Origin: Aliivibrio sp. EL58
GTDB lineage: Bacteria > Pseudomonadota > Gammaproteobacteria > Enterobacterales > Vibrionaceae
Direction: 5' to 3'
Length of the DNA stretch: 64,000 nucleotides
NCBI RefSeq assembly: GCF_900312675.1
Contig: NZ_OMPC01000007.1
Location: 62,001-126,000, forward strand
The position numbers and the translations under genes are program-made. The notes beneath the pieces were generated by a model. The model was given only the letters and a program-made list of their open reading frames with translations. It made no database searches and had not been told where the DNA came from. Shown here piece by piece: positions 18,089 to 27,335 of the stretch. How positions within the stretch are numbered: position 1 is the stretch's first letter; each line of letters opens with the position of its first letter.

Positions 18089-18104
18089 ATGGGAACATTC
18101 CCAT
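18089..18104 (+). promoter_or_regulatory. TreR-type operator O2 at the treB start site
   Basis: ATGGGAACATTCCCAT has perfect 7-bp arms around a two-base centre, close to the GGGAACGTTCCC palindrome recalled for enterobacterial TreR. Occupation should block transcription. O1 and O2 are 56 bp apart centre to centre, a little over five helical turns, so looping is conceivable. Confidence 0.75.
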
Positions 18105-18137
18105 GAATGTAAAATAACAATCAACGTGGACAAAGGT

Positions 18138-19562
18138 ATGAGTAAAATAGAGAGAAAGGACGTACAACGTTTGATCGAACTGATCGGGGGATCAGAAAAT
18201 ATCGCTAGCGTAAGTCATTGTTTGACTCGCTTACGTTTTGTATTAAATAACACCAAAGGTGCTGATGTAAAAGCGATTGAAAAAATCCCAATGGTAAAAG
18301 GGTGTTTTACCAACGCTGGGCAATTTCAAGTCGTCATTGGGACTGAAGTTGATGAAGTATTTAAGATATTGAATGAACTTTCAGGCGATAAAGGTGAGTC
18401 AAAAGAGGATGCAAAACTCGCGGCTCGCCAAAATATGAATATATTAGAGCGTGGTATTTCACATCTTGCTGAAATATTTGTTCCATTACTGCCTGCTATT
18501 ATCACTGGTGGTTTGATTCTAGGTTTTAGAAACGTCATTGGCGATCTAAAAATGTTTGATGGCCAAACCTTGGTTGAAATCAGCCAGTTTTGGGCAACCG
18601 TTCATTCATTCTTATGGTTGATTGGTGAAGCTATATTCTTCTTCTTGCCTGTTGGCGTGTGTTGGTCAACGGTGAAAAAGTTAGGCGGGACGCCAATTTT
18701 AGGTATTACATTAGGGGTGACGTTAGTATCACCGCAATTGATGAACGCTTATCTCATAGGTAAAGAAGTACCTGAAGTGTGGGATTTTGGCCTGTTTGTT
18801 ATCGAGAAGGTCGGTTATCAAGCTCAAGTTATTCCTGCAATGCTAGCAGGGGTTGCACTGGCCTTTATTGAAACAAATTTAAAGCGCATCGTTCCTTCTT
18901 ATCTATATCTTGTTGTTGTGCCTTTTGTTTCAATTATCGTTTCTGTCATTTTAGCTCACGCATTCATCGGCCCATTTGGTCGAGTACTCGGTGATGGTGT
19001 AGCAATGGCTGCTAAAGCGGCTATGACTGGAGATTTTGCGATTGTTGGGTCTGTGATCTTTGGTTTCTTCTATGCGCCATTGGTTATTACGGGTATTCAT
19101 CACACAACCAATGCGGTTGACTTACAGCTGATGCAAGAGTTAGGCGGCACACCTATTTGGCCATTAATTGCATTATCAAACATAGCTCAAGCATCTGCTG
19201 TTGTTGGAATTATTATTATCAGTAAGAAAAGTGGCGAACGTGATATTTCAGTGCCTGCCGCGATTTCAGCTTATCTTGGTGTGACTGAACCTGCGATGTA
19301 CGGGATTAACTTAAAATATAAATTTCCAATGCTAAGCGCAATGATTGGTTCTGCTATGGCTGCTGCTATTTGTGGTGGGGCCGGTGTGATGGCAAATGGT
19401 ATTGGTGTTGGTGGTTTACCCGGTATTCTTTCTATCCAACCACAATATTGGGGCATTTATGGTATTGCCATGCTAGTCGCGATTTTTGTTCCAGCAATAT
19501 TGACACTTGCGATGTATAAACGTGCACAAACGAAAGATCAGCTAGCTGTGTCAGCGGTATAA
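18138..19562 (+). CDS. treB: PTS trehalose-specific EIIBC component
   Basis: A 474-residue inner-membrane phosphotransferase transporter that imports trehalose and phosphorylates it to trehalose-6-phosphate. The N-terminal EIIB domain carries the phosphorylated Cys28 in VSHCLTRLRFVL. The EIIC domain has about ten membrane helices and the substrate-site motif TGIHHTTNAVDLQL. Length equals E. coli TreB (473), with no EIIA domain, so EIIA-Glc is the expected phosphate donor. I take the ATG preceded by AAAGG; a longer reading frame upstream would run through the operators. Cotranscribed with treC 88 bases downstream. Confidence 0.97.
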   Translation: MSKIERKDVQRLIELIGGSENIASVSHCLTRLRFVLNNTKGADVKAIEKIPMVKGCFTNAGQFQVVIGTEVDEVFKILNELSGDKGESKEDAKLAARQNMNILERGISHLAEIFVPLLPAIITGGLILGFRNVIGDLKMFDGQTLVEISQFWATVHSFLWLIGEAIFFFLPVGVCWSTVKKLGGTPILGITLGVTLVSPQLMNAYLIGKEVPEVWDFGLFVIEKVGYQAQVIPAMLAGVALAFIETNLKRIVPSYLYLVVVPFVSIIVSVILAHAFIGPFGRVLGDGVAMAAKAAMTGDFAIVGSVIFGFFYAPLVITGIHHTTNAVDLQLMQELGGTPIWPLIALSNIAQASAVVGIIIISKKSGERDISVPAAISAYLGVTEPAMYGINLKYKFPMLSAMIGSAMAAAICGGAGVMANGIGVGGLPGILSIQPQYWGIYGIAMLVAIFVPAILTLAMYKRAQTKDQLAVSAV

Positions 19563-19585
19563 ACAGTAATAAACAAATATGAAAT

Positions 19586-19630
19586 AACACCTTTGCATGA
19601 TGTGTATATGAACAGAGGTGTTCTCTTTTT
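19586..19630 (+). terminator. Intra-operon hairpin with T run between treB and treC
   Basis: AACACCTTTG pairs with CAGAGGTGTT (one G-T pair) and is followed by CTCTTTTTT. It looks like a partial terminator or mRNA 3'-end stabiliser, which would lower treC relative to treB. Confidence 0.65.
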
Positions 19631-19650
19631 TAGTGGTTGAGAGAATAAAC

Positions 19651-21321
19651 ATGACAAATTCAGAATGGTGGCGTACAGCGACTATCTATCAAATTTACCC
19701 AAAAAGTTTTTGTGACAGTAGCGATAAAGGCACTGGTGATATTCAAGGTATTATTTCTAAATTAGATTACCTTCAAAAATTGGGTGTCGATGCAATATGG
19801 CTAACACCAGTGTATCAATCACCGATGATCGATAATGGGTATGATATCGCTGATTATTACTCAATTAATCCAGATTTTGGCACCATGACTGACTTTGATA
19901 ATCTACTTGAAGAAGCAAAGTCTCGTGGTATACGCATTATTATGGATATTGTGGTTAATCATACTTCGACAGAGCATCATTGGTTTCAATCTGCTTTGGG
20001 AAATAAAGAGAGTGAATACCGTGATTATTACATTTGGAAAGATCCAATCGATGGAAAAGCCCCAACTAATTGGCAATCCAAATTTGGTGGCAATGCATGG
20101 GCGCTAGATGAAGCGACAAATCAATACTATTTGCATCTGTTTGCTAAAGAGCAAGCGGATTTAAACTGGGAAAACCCAAAGGTTCGCCAAGAAGTAAAAG
20201 AAATCATTAGTTTTTGGGCTGAGAAAGGGGTTGATGGTTTTCGATTAGATGTTATTAACCTTATTTCAAAACCGAATGAATTTATTAACGATGAAAGTGG
20301 CGATGGACGTCGTTTTTATACCGATGGTCCTAAAGTGCATCAATACCTGCAAGAGATCAGCGACGCCGTTTTTCAAAAGTATGGCTCTGTTACCGTAGGT
20401 GAAATGTCATCAACTACGTTAGAGCATTGTCAGCAATACTCTGCTCAAGATGGTAAAGAATTATCGATGGTATTTAATTTCCATCACCTTAAAGCTGATT
20501 ACAAAAATGGAGAAAAGTGGACCAAAGCTCCGTTTGATTTTTTATCGTTAAAGTCGATCTTCAATCATTGGCAAACTGGCTTAAATGGCAAAGGTTGGGG
20601 GGCTCTTTTTTGGTGTAACCATGATCAACCAAGAGTGGTGAGTCGCTTAGGTAATGATAAAGAGTACCGTGAATTATCCGCTAAAATGCTCGCTTCTTCG
20701 GTGCATATGATGCAAGGAACACCGTATATTTATCAAGGTGAAGAGATCGGGATGACCAACCCACATTATACGTCTATTGAACAATACCGAGATCTTGAAA
20801 GTACCAATATGTTCGACATTATGGTCAATCAAGAAAAATCAGTATCTGAAGCTGAAATGTTGGAGATCTTAGATCAAAAATCTCGTGATAATTCACGAAC
20901 ACCGATGCAATGGAATGGTACGAGTCATGCCGGTTTTACTCAAGGAGCACCGTGGTTATCTGTAGCTAACAATTATCCACAAGTGAATGCAGAATCCGCA
21001 TTAACAAATCAAGAGTCGGTATTTTATTTTTATAAAAAGCTAATTCAATTGCGTAAAGATATCGATGTGATTACCACTGGGGATTATGTCGATTTGATGC
21101 CAGAGCATGAAGAATTGTTCTGCTATCAACGTGAAAATGAAACTCATCGATTAATTGCTGTTCATAACTTTTATGATAATGAAGTGGGATTAAGCCTTGA
21201 TGTTCAAGGACAAGGCGCTGAATATATTTTGAGTAATTATGGAGATCTGGAAGCGGAGAAGCCACAATCGAGTATGGTTCTTAGACCTTATGAATGCAGA
21301 GTGATTCTTATTGAAAAATAA
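19651..21321 (+). CDS. treC: Trehalose-6-phosphate hydrolase (GH13)
   Basis: A 556-residue alpha-amylase-family enzyme that splits trehalose-6-phosphate into glucose and glucose-6-phosphate in the cytoplasm. The catalytic triad is visible: Asp200 in GFRLDVINL, Glu251 in VGEMSS and Asp325 in CNHDQPR. The first conserved region reads DIVVNHTS. The N-terminus WWRTATIYQIYPKSF is typical of the TreC/oligo-1,6-glucosidase group. I use the ATG preceded by GAGAG, eleven codons inside the longest frame. Last gene of the operon, before a bidirectional terminator shared with pykA. Confidence 0.96.
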   Translation: MTNSEWWRTATIYQIYPKSFCDSSDKGTGDIQGIISKLDYLQKLGVDAIWLTPVYQSPMIDNGYDIADYYSINPDFGTMTDFDNLLEEAKSRGIRIIMDIVVNHTSTEHHWFQSALGNKESEYRDYYIWKDPIDGKAPTNWQSKFGGNAWALDEATNQYYLHLFAKEQADLNWENPKVRQEVKEIISFWAEKGVDGFRLDVINLISKPNEFINDESGDGRRFYTDGPKVHQYLQEISDAVFQKYGSVTVGEMSSTTLEHCQQYSAQDGKELSMVFNFHHLKADYKNGEKWTKAPFDFLSLKSIFNHWQTGLNGKGWGALFWCNHDQPRVVSRLGNDKEYRELSAKMLASSVHMMQGTPYIYQGEEIGMTNPHYTSIEQYRDLESTNMFDIMVNQEKSVSEAEMLEILDQKSRDNSRTPMQWNGTSHAGFTQGAPWLSVANNYPQVNAESALTNQESVFYFYKKLIQLRKDIDVITTGDYVDLMPEHEELFCYQRENETHRLIAVHNFYDNEVGLSLDVQGQGAEYILSNYGDLEAEKPQSSMVLRPYECRVILIEK

Positions 21322-21354
21322 TATAAATCTGAGTCATTATAAAAAATAGAACAC

Positions 21355-21397
21355 ATAAAAAAACCTCGTAACTCAAATTGATTTACGAGGTTTTTAT
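21355..21397. terminator. Bidirectional terminator between treC and pykA
   Basis: AAACCTCGTAA and TTACGAGGTTT flank an 11-base loop, with A and T runs on the outer sides, serving both converging genes. Confidence 0.92.
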
Positions 21398-21413
21398 TTT
21401 AAATGTCGATCAA

Positions 21414-22859
21414 TTATTCAACCGTAATGATACGCATACAGTTAGTAGAACCAACGATATCCATTACATCACCTTGAGTGATGATAACTTGGTCGCCAGA
21501 GCTCAATAGGCCTTTCTCTTTTAGCGTACTGATTGCTGCGTACGTTGATGGAAGACCAGAGTCAGCGTTTTCATCAAAGAATACAGGCGTTACACCACGG
21601 TAAAGAGCAGCGCGGTTTAGTGTGCTTTCGTTACGAGATAAAGCAAAGATTGGTAAACCAGAGCTTAGACGTGACATCATTAGTGGAGTACGACCAGACT
21701 CAGTAAGCGTGATCATCGCTGTGATGCCTTCCATGTGGTTTGCAGCATACATGGTAGACATTGCAATCGTTTCTTCAGGTGTAGTGAAACGACGGTCTAA
21801 ACGGTGGTTAGACACGTTTACAGTTGGAACTTTTTCAGCACCAATACATACACTTGCCATAGACATTACTGTCTCAACAGGGAAGTCACCAGCTGCTGTT
21901 TCAGCAGAAAGCATTACCGCATCTGAGCCATCAAGTACGGCGTTAGCAACATCCATAACTTCAGCACGTGTTGGCATTGGGCTTGTGATCATTGATTCCA
22001 TCATTTGTGTTGCAGTAATAACCGTACGGTTAAGGCTACGAGCACGACGGATAAGTTGCTTTTGAACACCAACTAGCTCAGGATCGCCGATTTCAACACC
22101 TAGATCACCACGAGCAACCATTACCACGTCAGAAGCCATGATGATGTCATCCATTGCTTCTTCTGTAGCTACTGTTTCAGCACGCTCAACTTTAGCAACT
22201 AATTTTGCTTCAAGGCCCGCTTCACGAGCTAGACGACGAGCGTAGTTCATGTCTTCGCCGTTACGTGGGAAAGAAACCGCTAGGTAATCAACTTTCATTG
22301 CAGCAGCAGTGATGATGTCAGCTTTGTCTTTTTCAGTCAGTGCGTCAGCAGAAAGACCGCCGCCTTGTTTGTTGATGCCTTTGTTGTTTGATAAAGGACC
22401 AGCAACGGTTACTTCAGTGTGAACCTTGTTACCTTCAACAGAAGTTACTTTAAGTTGAACACGGCCGTCATCAAGAAGCAATACATCACCAGTAACAACG
22501 TCTTGTGGAAGTTCTTTATAATCTAGACCAACAGAGTCTTGATTACCTTCGCCTTTAGGTAAATCGCTATCTAGGGTGAATTTATCACCAATAGCTAATT
22601 GGATTTTACCGTCTTTAAAAGTAGATACACGAATTTTAGGACCTTGAAGGTCACCAAGAATAGCAACGTGAGTACCAAGTTTTGCAGCGATTTCACGTAC
22701 TTTCTTAGTACGCATGATGTGGTCTTCTGGGCTACCGTGTGAAAAGTTCATACGAACAACGTTTGCACCAGCGGCAATGATTTTTTCTAGGTTATTATCA
22801 CGATCAGTTGCAGGGCCAAGAGTGGTAACAATTTTTGTTCTACGTAGTCTGTTAGACAT
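21414..22859 (-). CDS. pykA: Pyruvate kinase II (AMP-type)
   Basis: A 481-residue glycolytic enzyme converting phosphoenolpyruvate and ADP to pyruvate and ATP. The N-terminus [15 protein letters not shown] and the segments [23 protein letters not shown] and [10 protein letters not shown] are diagnostic. The protein matches E. coli PykA (480 residues) far better than PykF, so I name it PykA. The C-terminal allosteric domain is complete and ends in TVE as in E. coli. GGAGAT lies before the ATG. Confidence 0.97.
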   Translation of the reverse strand: MSNRLRRTKIVTTLGPATDRDNNLEKIIAAGANVVRMNFSHGSPEDHIMRTKKVREIAAKLGTHVAILGDLQGPKIRVSTFKDGKIQLAIGDKFTLDSDLPKGEGNQDSVGLDYKELPQDVVTGDVLLLDDGRVQLKVTSVEGNKVHTEVTVAGPLSNNKGINKQGGGLSADALTEKDKADIITAAAMKVDYLAVSFPRNGEDMNYARRLAREAGLEAKLVAKVERAETVATEEAMDDIIMASDVVMVARGDLGVEIGDPELVGVQKQLIRRARSLNRTVITATQMMESMITSPMPTRAEVMDVANAVLDGSDAVMLSAETAAGDFPVETVMSMASVCIGAEKVPTVNVSNHRLDRRFTTPEETIAMSTMYAANHMEGITAMITLTESGRTPLMMSRLSSGLPIFALSRNESTLNRAALYRGVTPVFFDENADSGLPSTYAAISTLKEKGLLSSGDQVIITQGDVMDIVGSTNCMRIITVE

Positions 22860-22964
22860 ATTATCTCCAAGATGGATGTTGTTGTGTTTATTCTGTGATC
22901 AAGTAAACATATATCGAGAATGATGACAATTCCATGATTCAAACAAGGAAATTGTAAAAAACCA

Positions 22965-23645
22965 TTACGCAATCGCTAAATATTTGTGTGTTTGTATAGA
23001 AAGTCGCCAGTTTCGTTTGATGCAAGTTTCAATACAAAGCTCGGTTGCTCGTGGTTTTTGGCTAATTGGTTGCAATGCAATGGTGACATCATCAAGCAGT
23101 TTTACACCGTCTAAGAGTGTTTCTAATTGCTCAATGTCTTTATTGGTGCCAACAGGGTGTTTAATTTCGTTTGCACGCATTAAGGCTTCTTCTAAAACAG
23201 GAAGTTTGCCTTTCATATTAATCTTTGGTGATACGGTTACCCATGTATTTTCTGATGTGAGAACAGGGTACGTGCCACTGGTTTCGATCTGGCAACGGTA
23301 ACCATGCTGTTCTAACTCTTCTGTTAATGGGGTTAAATCATACATGCATGGTTCACCACCAGTGATAACCATGTGCTTGGCTGTGTAGCCTTGCTCTTTA
23401 AGCATGTTAATAATTTGAGTGCTAGTGAGCTCTGTCCAGCTAGGGTTATCTTCAGTTTTCGCTAAAATAGTGGCTAAATCAGTTTGGTCGCTGAGCTCTA
23501 CATCCCATGTTTGTTTGGTATCACACCACGAGCAACCCACAGGACAACCCTGTAAACGTAGGAAAATAGAAGGAACTCCGGTAAATGTGCCTTCACCTTG
23601 AATGGTTTCGAATAGCTCATTAATCTTAAATGTTGACGATGACAT
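22965..23645 (-). CDS. queE: 7-carboxy-7-deazaguanine synthase QueE
   Basis: A 226-residue radical-SAM enzyme that contracts 6-carboxytetrahydropterin to 7-carboxy-7-deazaguanine on the way to preQ0 and queuosine. The iron-sulfur ligands are Cys34, Cys38 and Cys41 (CPVGCSWC), preceded by the QueE-typical FETIQGEGTFTGVPS; the SAM-binding glycine motif is MVITGGEPC. I prefer the ATG at MSSSTF; five codons upstream a TTG continues the frame. Other que genes are not adjacent. Divergent from mlc across about 185 bases. Confidence 0.95.
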   Translation of the reverse strand: MSSSTFKINELFETIQGEGTFTGVPSIFLRLQGCPVGCSWCDTKQTWDVELSDQTDLATILAKTEDNPSWTELTSTQIINMLKEQGYTAKHMVITGGEPCMYDLTPLTEELEQHGYRCQIETSGTYPVLTSENTWVTVSPKINMKGKLPVLEEALMRANEIKHPVGTNKDIEQLETLLDGVKLLDDVTIALQPISQKPRATELCIETCIKRNWRLSIQTHKYLAIA

Positions 23646-23732
23646 AATTATTTTACTCAAATAAAAAACTACAAAATTTGGTGGTTGAAATACGTGTTAA
23701 AGTCGCATTTTCAGTAAATATTTCATAATCTT

Positions 23733-23748
23733 CGTGATAGACATCACG
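23733..23748. promoter_or_regulatory. CRP-like palindrome between queE and mlc
   Basis: CGTGATAGACATCACG keeps the GTGA-N6-TCAC core of a CRP site. It lies about 80 bases before mlc. E. coli mlc is itself under CRP control, which makes a site here plausible. Confidence 0.55.
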
Positions 23749-23829
23749 TAGGTTAACACTTGGACTTCACAATTTGTTCGCAAAGTAAAAAAATGAAATT
23801 TGATGAAAAATTATTTATTGGAGAGACGC

Positions 23830-25044
23830 ATGTACGTGGCCCAACCCGGACACATTGATCACTTAAAACAAGTAAATGCTGGACGGGTGTATAAGTTAAT
23901 TGATCAACTTGGCCCTATCTCTCGAATCGACCTTTCTAAAAAAAGTAATTTAGCTCCTGCCAGTATTACAAAAATCACACGTGAATTAATTGATGCACAC
24001 CTTATCAAAGAAACGCAAGTACAAGAAGCAAATAGTCGCGGAAGACCTGCAATTGGACTTGAAGTTGATAATGAAGGTTGGCACTTTCTATCTCTACGTT
24101 TAGGCAGAGGGTACTTAACAATTGCATTGCATGAGTTAGGTGGTGAGCAGCTCATTGAAGAAAGACAAACTATTCAGGAAATAGAGCAAGATGAATTACT
24201 TGCTAAATTATTGGTTGAGATTGAACTGTTTTTTCAAAAGCATTCTAAAGTGCTTGGAAGGATCACGAGTATTGCCATTTCATTACCAGGTTTAGTGATT
24301 TCAACACAAGGCCTTGTTATTCAAATGCCTCATTATAATGTTGATAATTTGCCTCTAGGACCCAAAATACACGAAGCAACGGGGCTGCCTGTTTTTGTTG
24401 GTAATGACACGCGTAGTTGGGCATTGGCAGAGAAGCTATTTGGTAACTCTCAAGAACACGATAACTCAATTCTGGTATCAATTCATCATGGTGTTGGTGC
24501 TGGTATCATTATGAACGGTGAAGTTTTACAAGGCAGAACGGGCAATATTGGTGAGATGGGACACATCAAAATCAATAAACTGGGTGCTCGATGTCATTGT
24601 GGTAATTCAGGTTGCCTAGAAACAGTAGCCAGTGCTAAATCGTTACGTGACCAAGTTCAAAAGTTAATTAAGGATGGGCATCAAACGTCCTTAACAAATA
24701 AAGAGATAACAATAGAAAATATCTGTCTTGCGGCTAATGCAGGAGATATGTTGGCAAAACAAGTGATTACAGAGCTAGGTCATAACCTTGGCGAAGCAAT
24801 TGCGATTATGGTGAATCTATTTAATCCTGAAATTGTATTAATTGGGGGAGAAATTAACCTCTCAAAAAAACTGCTTTATCCTGTGATTATGGATGCAATT
24901 CAAAACCAAGTATTGCCACTGTATGCCAAAGACACTAAGTTAGTTGAAAGTCGTTTTTATACTCAAGCAACGATGCCGGGTGCAGCGTTAGTGAAACAAG
25001 CGATGTGTGATGGTTCGTTGTTAATGAGGGTAATTGAAGGGTAA
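23830..25044 (+). CDS. mlc: Mlc, ROK-family transcriptional repressor of sugar uptake
   Basis: A 404-residue ROK repressor. Its winged helix (LGPISRIDLSKKSNLAPASITKI) and the N-terminal QPGHIDHLKQVNAG match E. coli Mlc more closely than NagC. The structural zinc ligands are His245, Cys255, Cys257 and Cys262. The C-terminal GSLLMRVIEG corresponds to the amphipathic helix through which Mlc is sequestered by PtsG in E. coli. It likely represses glucose PTS and related genes when PtsG is idle. Start at the ATG with GGAGAG upstream. A CRP-like site and a possible autoregulatory AT-rich palindrome (TTTGTTCGCAAA) precede it. Confidence 0.93.
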   Translation: MYVAQPGHIDHLKQVNAGRVYKLIDQLGPISRIDLSKKSNLAPASITKITRELIDAHLIKETQVQEANSRGRPAIGLEVDNEGWHFLSLRLGRGYLTIALHELGGEQLIEERQTIQEIEQDELLAKLLVEIELFFQKHSKVLGRITSIAISLPGLVISTQGLVIQMPHYNVDNLPLGPKIHEATGLPVFVGNDTRSWALAEKLFGNSQEHDNSILVSIHHGVGAGIIMNGEVLQGRTGNIGEMGHIKINKLGARCHCGNSGCLETVASAKSLRDQVQKLIKDGHQTSLTNKEITIENICLAANAGDMLAKQVITELGHNLGEAIAIMVNLFNPEIVLIGGEINLSKKLLYPVIMDAIQNQVLPLYAKDTKLVESRFYTQATMPGAALVKQAMCDGSLLMRVIEG

Positions 25045-25066
25045 TATTTATAATCTTTTATTCTAT

Positions 25067-25096
25067 AAAATAGCAGCTGAAATGAGCTGCTATTTT
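25067..25096. terminator. Bidirectional terminator between mlc and ltaE
   Basis: AAAATAGCAGCT and AGCTGCTATTTTT form a stem with a six-base loop, with A and T runs outside. It serves both converging genes. Confidence 0.9.
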
Positions 25097-25109
25097 TATT
25101 TGTAGGCAA

Positions 25110-26117
25110 CTAGGCTTCGCGTTTAAGAAACTCAATAAAAGTATCAATATTTTCTTTTGAAACGTCTTTATGAGTAACAAATCGAATAGGGTTACTTGCA
25201 GACAGTAAGATATCTTGCTCTTTCGCTTTTTGTACAACATCATGAATATCGATTTGACTATCTAAACGAGCAAAGACGATATTCGTCTGTATATGCTTAA
25301 CATTAACGTTGAAACCAACAACTGTATTCAGTTGTTCTGCTAAATACTTAGCGTTGCTATGGTCGATGGCTAATTGTGGCACTTGCTCTGTGAGTGCCAG
25401 TTTAGCTGCAGCTCCTAAAATCCCCGCTTGTCTCATCCCACCACCGAGCATTTTTCTAATGCGGCGTGCTTTTTGGATATATTCTGTAGTACCTAACAAT
25501 AAAGAACCAACAGGGGCTGATAATCCTTTTGATAAACAAATTGTCATGCTGTCAAAATGCTGAGCTATCTCTTTAATATCAACATCCAGTGCAACTGCTG
25601 CGTTATAAACTCGTGCGCCATCAAGGTGAAGTTGTAGGTTGTGTTTATTTACAAACTCACGCGCTTGTGCCAGATAAGAAAGAGGTAAAACCTTACCATT
25701 AATTGTGTTTTCTAAACTTAGTAATTTGGTTCTGGCAAAATGAAAGTCATCAGGTTTAATAGCAGCTTCAAGCTTACTAAAGCAAAGTGAACCATCAGGA
25801 TTGTTTTCAACAGGTTGAGGTTGAATTGAGCCTAATACCGCAGCTCCTCCAGCTTCATACTTATAATTATGCGCTTGTTGACCACATAAATACTCATCAC
25901 CACGTTCACAGTGTGCCATTAAGCCAAGTAGGTTAGCCTGAGTACCTGATGAAGTGAAAAGTGCTGCTTCAAAGCCGTGTCGCTCTGCTGCCCATGCTTC
26001 TAATTCATTAATGGTAGGATCATCACCATACACATCATCGCCCACTAGGGCATTCGCCATAGCATCACGCATGGCTTGAGTTGGTCTTGTTACGGTATCA
26101 GAGCGAAAATCAATCAT
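25110..26117 (-). CDS. ltaE: Low-specificity L-threonine aldolase
   Basis: A 335-residue PLP-dependent fold-type I aldolase that cleaves L-allo-threonine or L-threonine to glycine and acetaldehyde. The N-terminus MIDFRSDTVTRPTQAMR and the segments GDDVYGDDPT and HLDGARVYNA are family hallmarks. The PLP-binding lysine is Lys197 in CLSKGLSAPVGS. GGAAG precedes the chosen ATG; eight upstream codons of the longer frame are not needed. Stands alone, converging on mlc. Confidence 0.95.
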   Translation of the reverse strand: MIDFRSDTVTRPTQAMRDAMANALVGDDVYGDDPTINELEAWAAERHGFEAALFTSSGTQANLLGLMAHCERGDEYLCGQQAHNYKYEAGGAAVLGSIQPQPVENNPDGSLCFSKLEAAIKPDDFHFARTKLLSLENTINGKVLPLSYLAQAREFVNKHNLQLHLDGARVYNAAVALDVDIKEIAQHFDSMTICLSKGLSAPVGSLLLGTTEYIQKARRIRKMLGGGMRQAGILGAAAKLALTEQVPQLAIDHSNAKYLAEQLNTVVGFNVNVKHIQTNIVFARLDSQIDIHDVVQKAKEQDILLSASNPIRFVTHKDVSKENIDTFIEFLKREA

Positions 26118-26303
26118 GTTTACTTCCTTGCATTGGCGCATTATATATTTTCAGATGAATACAGAATGGCAGTGTTATTATTATGTTTCACTTTAGAGCA
26201 AAGATAACATAGTGTTTATAAATGTGAAAATAATGTCGACAACAACTTTTATACATCGTTGATAGTACTGTTATTAGGTATTTATTAATCGAGCTTAATT
26301 ATT

Positions 26304-27329
26304 ATGTCTGCACTAACTTTAGTCACAGAGCCACATTCAATCCCTTTTTCTGGAGAAGCTGAACTCTCAGTTATCATCCCCGTTTTTAATGAAAGTGAAT
26401 CGATTATAGAGTGTCATTCACGAGTTTGTTTAGTATTAGAATCACTTAACGAAGCATCTGAAATAATCTATGTTAATGATGGTAGTACGGATGACTCTTG
26501 GGGGCAATTGTTTGAGCTCTCATCTCCTGTAAAGCATGTAACTATTACAACAATAAATTTGTCACGAAATTTTGGTAAAGAAGCTGCGATGAGCGCTGGC
26601 TTAGTTGAAGCTAAAGGGGATGCGGTAATATTGCTTGATGCCGATCTACAAGATCCCCCTGAACTCATTCCAGAAATGCTGACTGAATGGCGCAAAGGCT
26701 ATGATGTAGTGGATATGAAACGCAAAAGCCGTGATGGAGAAAGTTGGTTTAAGATATTTACGGCCTCTCTATTTTATAAAGTAATTAATAACTTATCTGA
26801 TCTACCAATTCCTGAAAATGTCGGAGACTTTAGGCTCCTTGATCGAAAAGTCGTCGATCAAATTAATCAGCTACCTGAGAAAACTCGCTTTATGAAAGGG
26901 CTGTTTGCGTGGCCGGGCTTTCGTCGTACAACATTAGAGTTCAACCGTGATCCCCGTATTGCAGGTGAAACAAAATGGAACTATACAAAATTAATCCATC
27001 TCGCCTTTGAAGGCATTACCTCATTCAGTACTAAACCGTTACGAGTAGCAACAATGGCTGGCTTGTTTACCTCTGCATGTGCAATCGCAATGATGTTATT
27101 TGTGCTGTTTAAAACCGTATTATTTGGCGAGATGGTTGCGGGGTATCCGACATTAATTACCGTGATCTTATTATTGGGAGGGGTACAACTTCTTTCCATA
27201 GGCTTAATGGGCGAATACGTAGGTCGATTATTTATTGAGGCGAAAGGCAGGCCGCTTTATTTAATTATGGATAAAAACAATAAAACAATGAGTGACAACG
27301 TCACTGAAGTAGAACAAAAATTAGGTTAA
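26304..27329 (+). CDS. GT2 glycosyltransferase, GtrB/ArnC-like polyprenyl-phosphate sugar transferase
   Basis: A 341-residue family-2 glycosyltransferase expected to charge undecaprenyl phosphate with a sugar at the cytoplasmic face of the inner membrane. The catalytic domain begins SVIIPVFNESESI and has the metal-site DADLQDPPE and the acceptor-side KRKSRDGE. Two C-terminal membrane helices (about residues 235-265 and 275-300) are as in GtrB/DPM1-type enzymes. The next gene starts six bases after its stop and encodes a GT39 transferase that would use the lipid-linked sugar in the periplasm. The sugar is unknown. Confidence 0.9.
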   Translation: MSALTLVTEPHSIPFSGEAELSVIIPVFNESESIIECHSRVCLVLESLNEASEIIYVNDGSTDDSWGQLFELSSPVKHVTITTINLSRNFGKEAAMSAGLVEAKGDAVILLDADLQDPPELIPEMLTEWRKGYDVVDMKRKSRDGESWFKIFTASLFYKVINNLSDLPIPENVGDFRLLDRKVVDQINQLPEKTRFMKGLFAWPGFRRTTLEFNRDPRIAGETKWNYTKLIHLAFEGITSFSTKPLRVATMAGLFTSACAIAMMLFVLFKTVLFGEMVAGYPTLITVILLLGGVQLLSIGLMGEYVGRLFIEAKGRPLYLIMDKNNKTMSDNVTEVEQKLG

Positions 27330-27335
27330 GAATAC

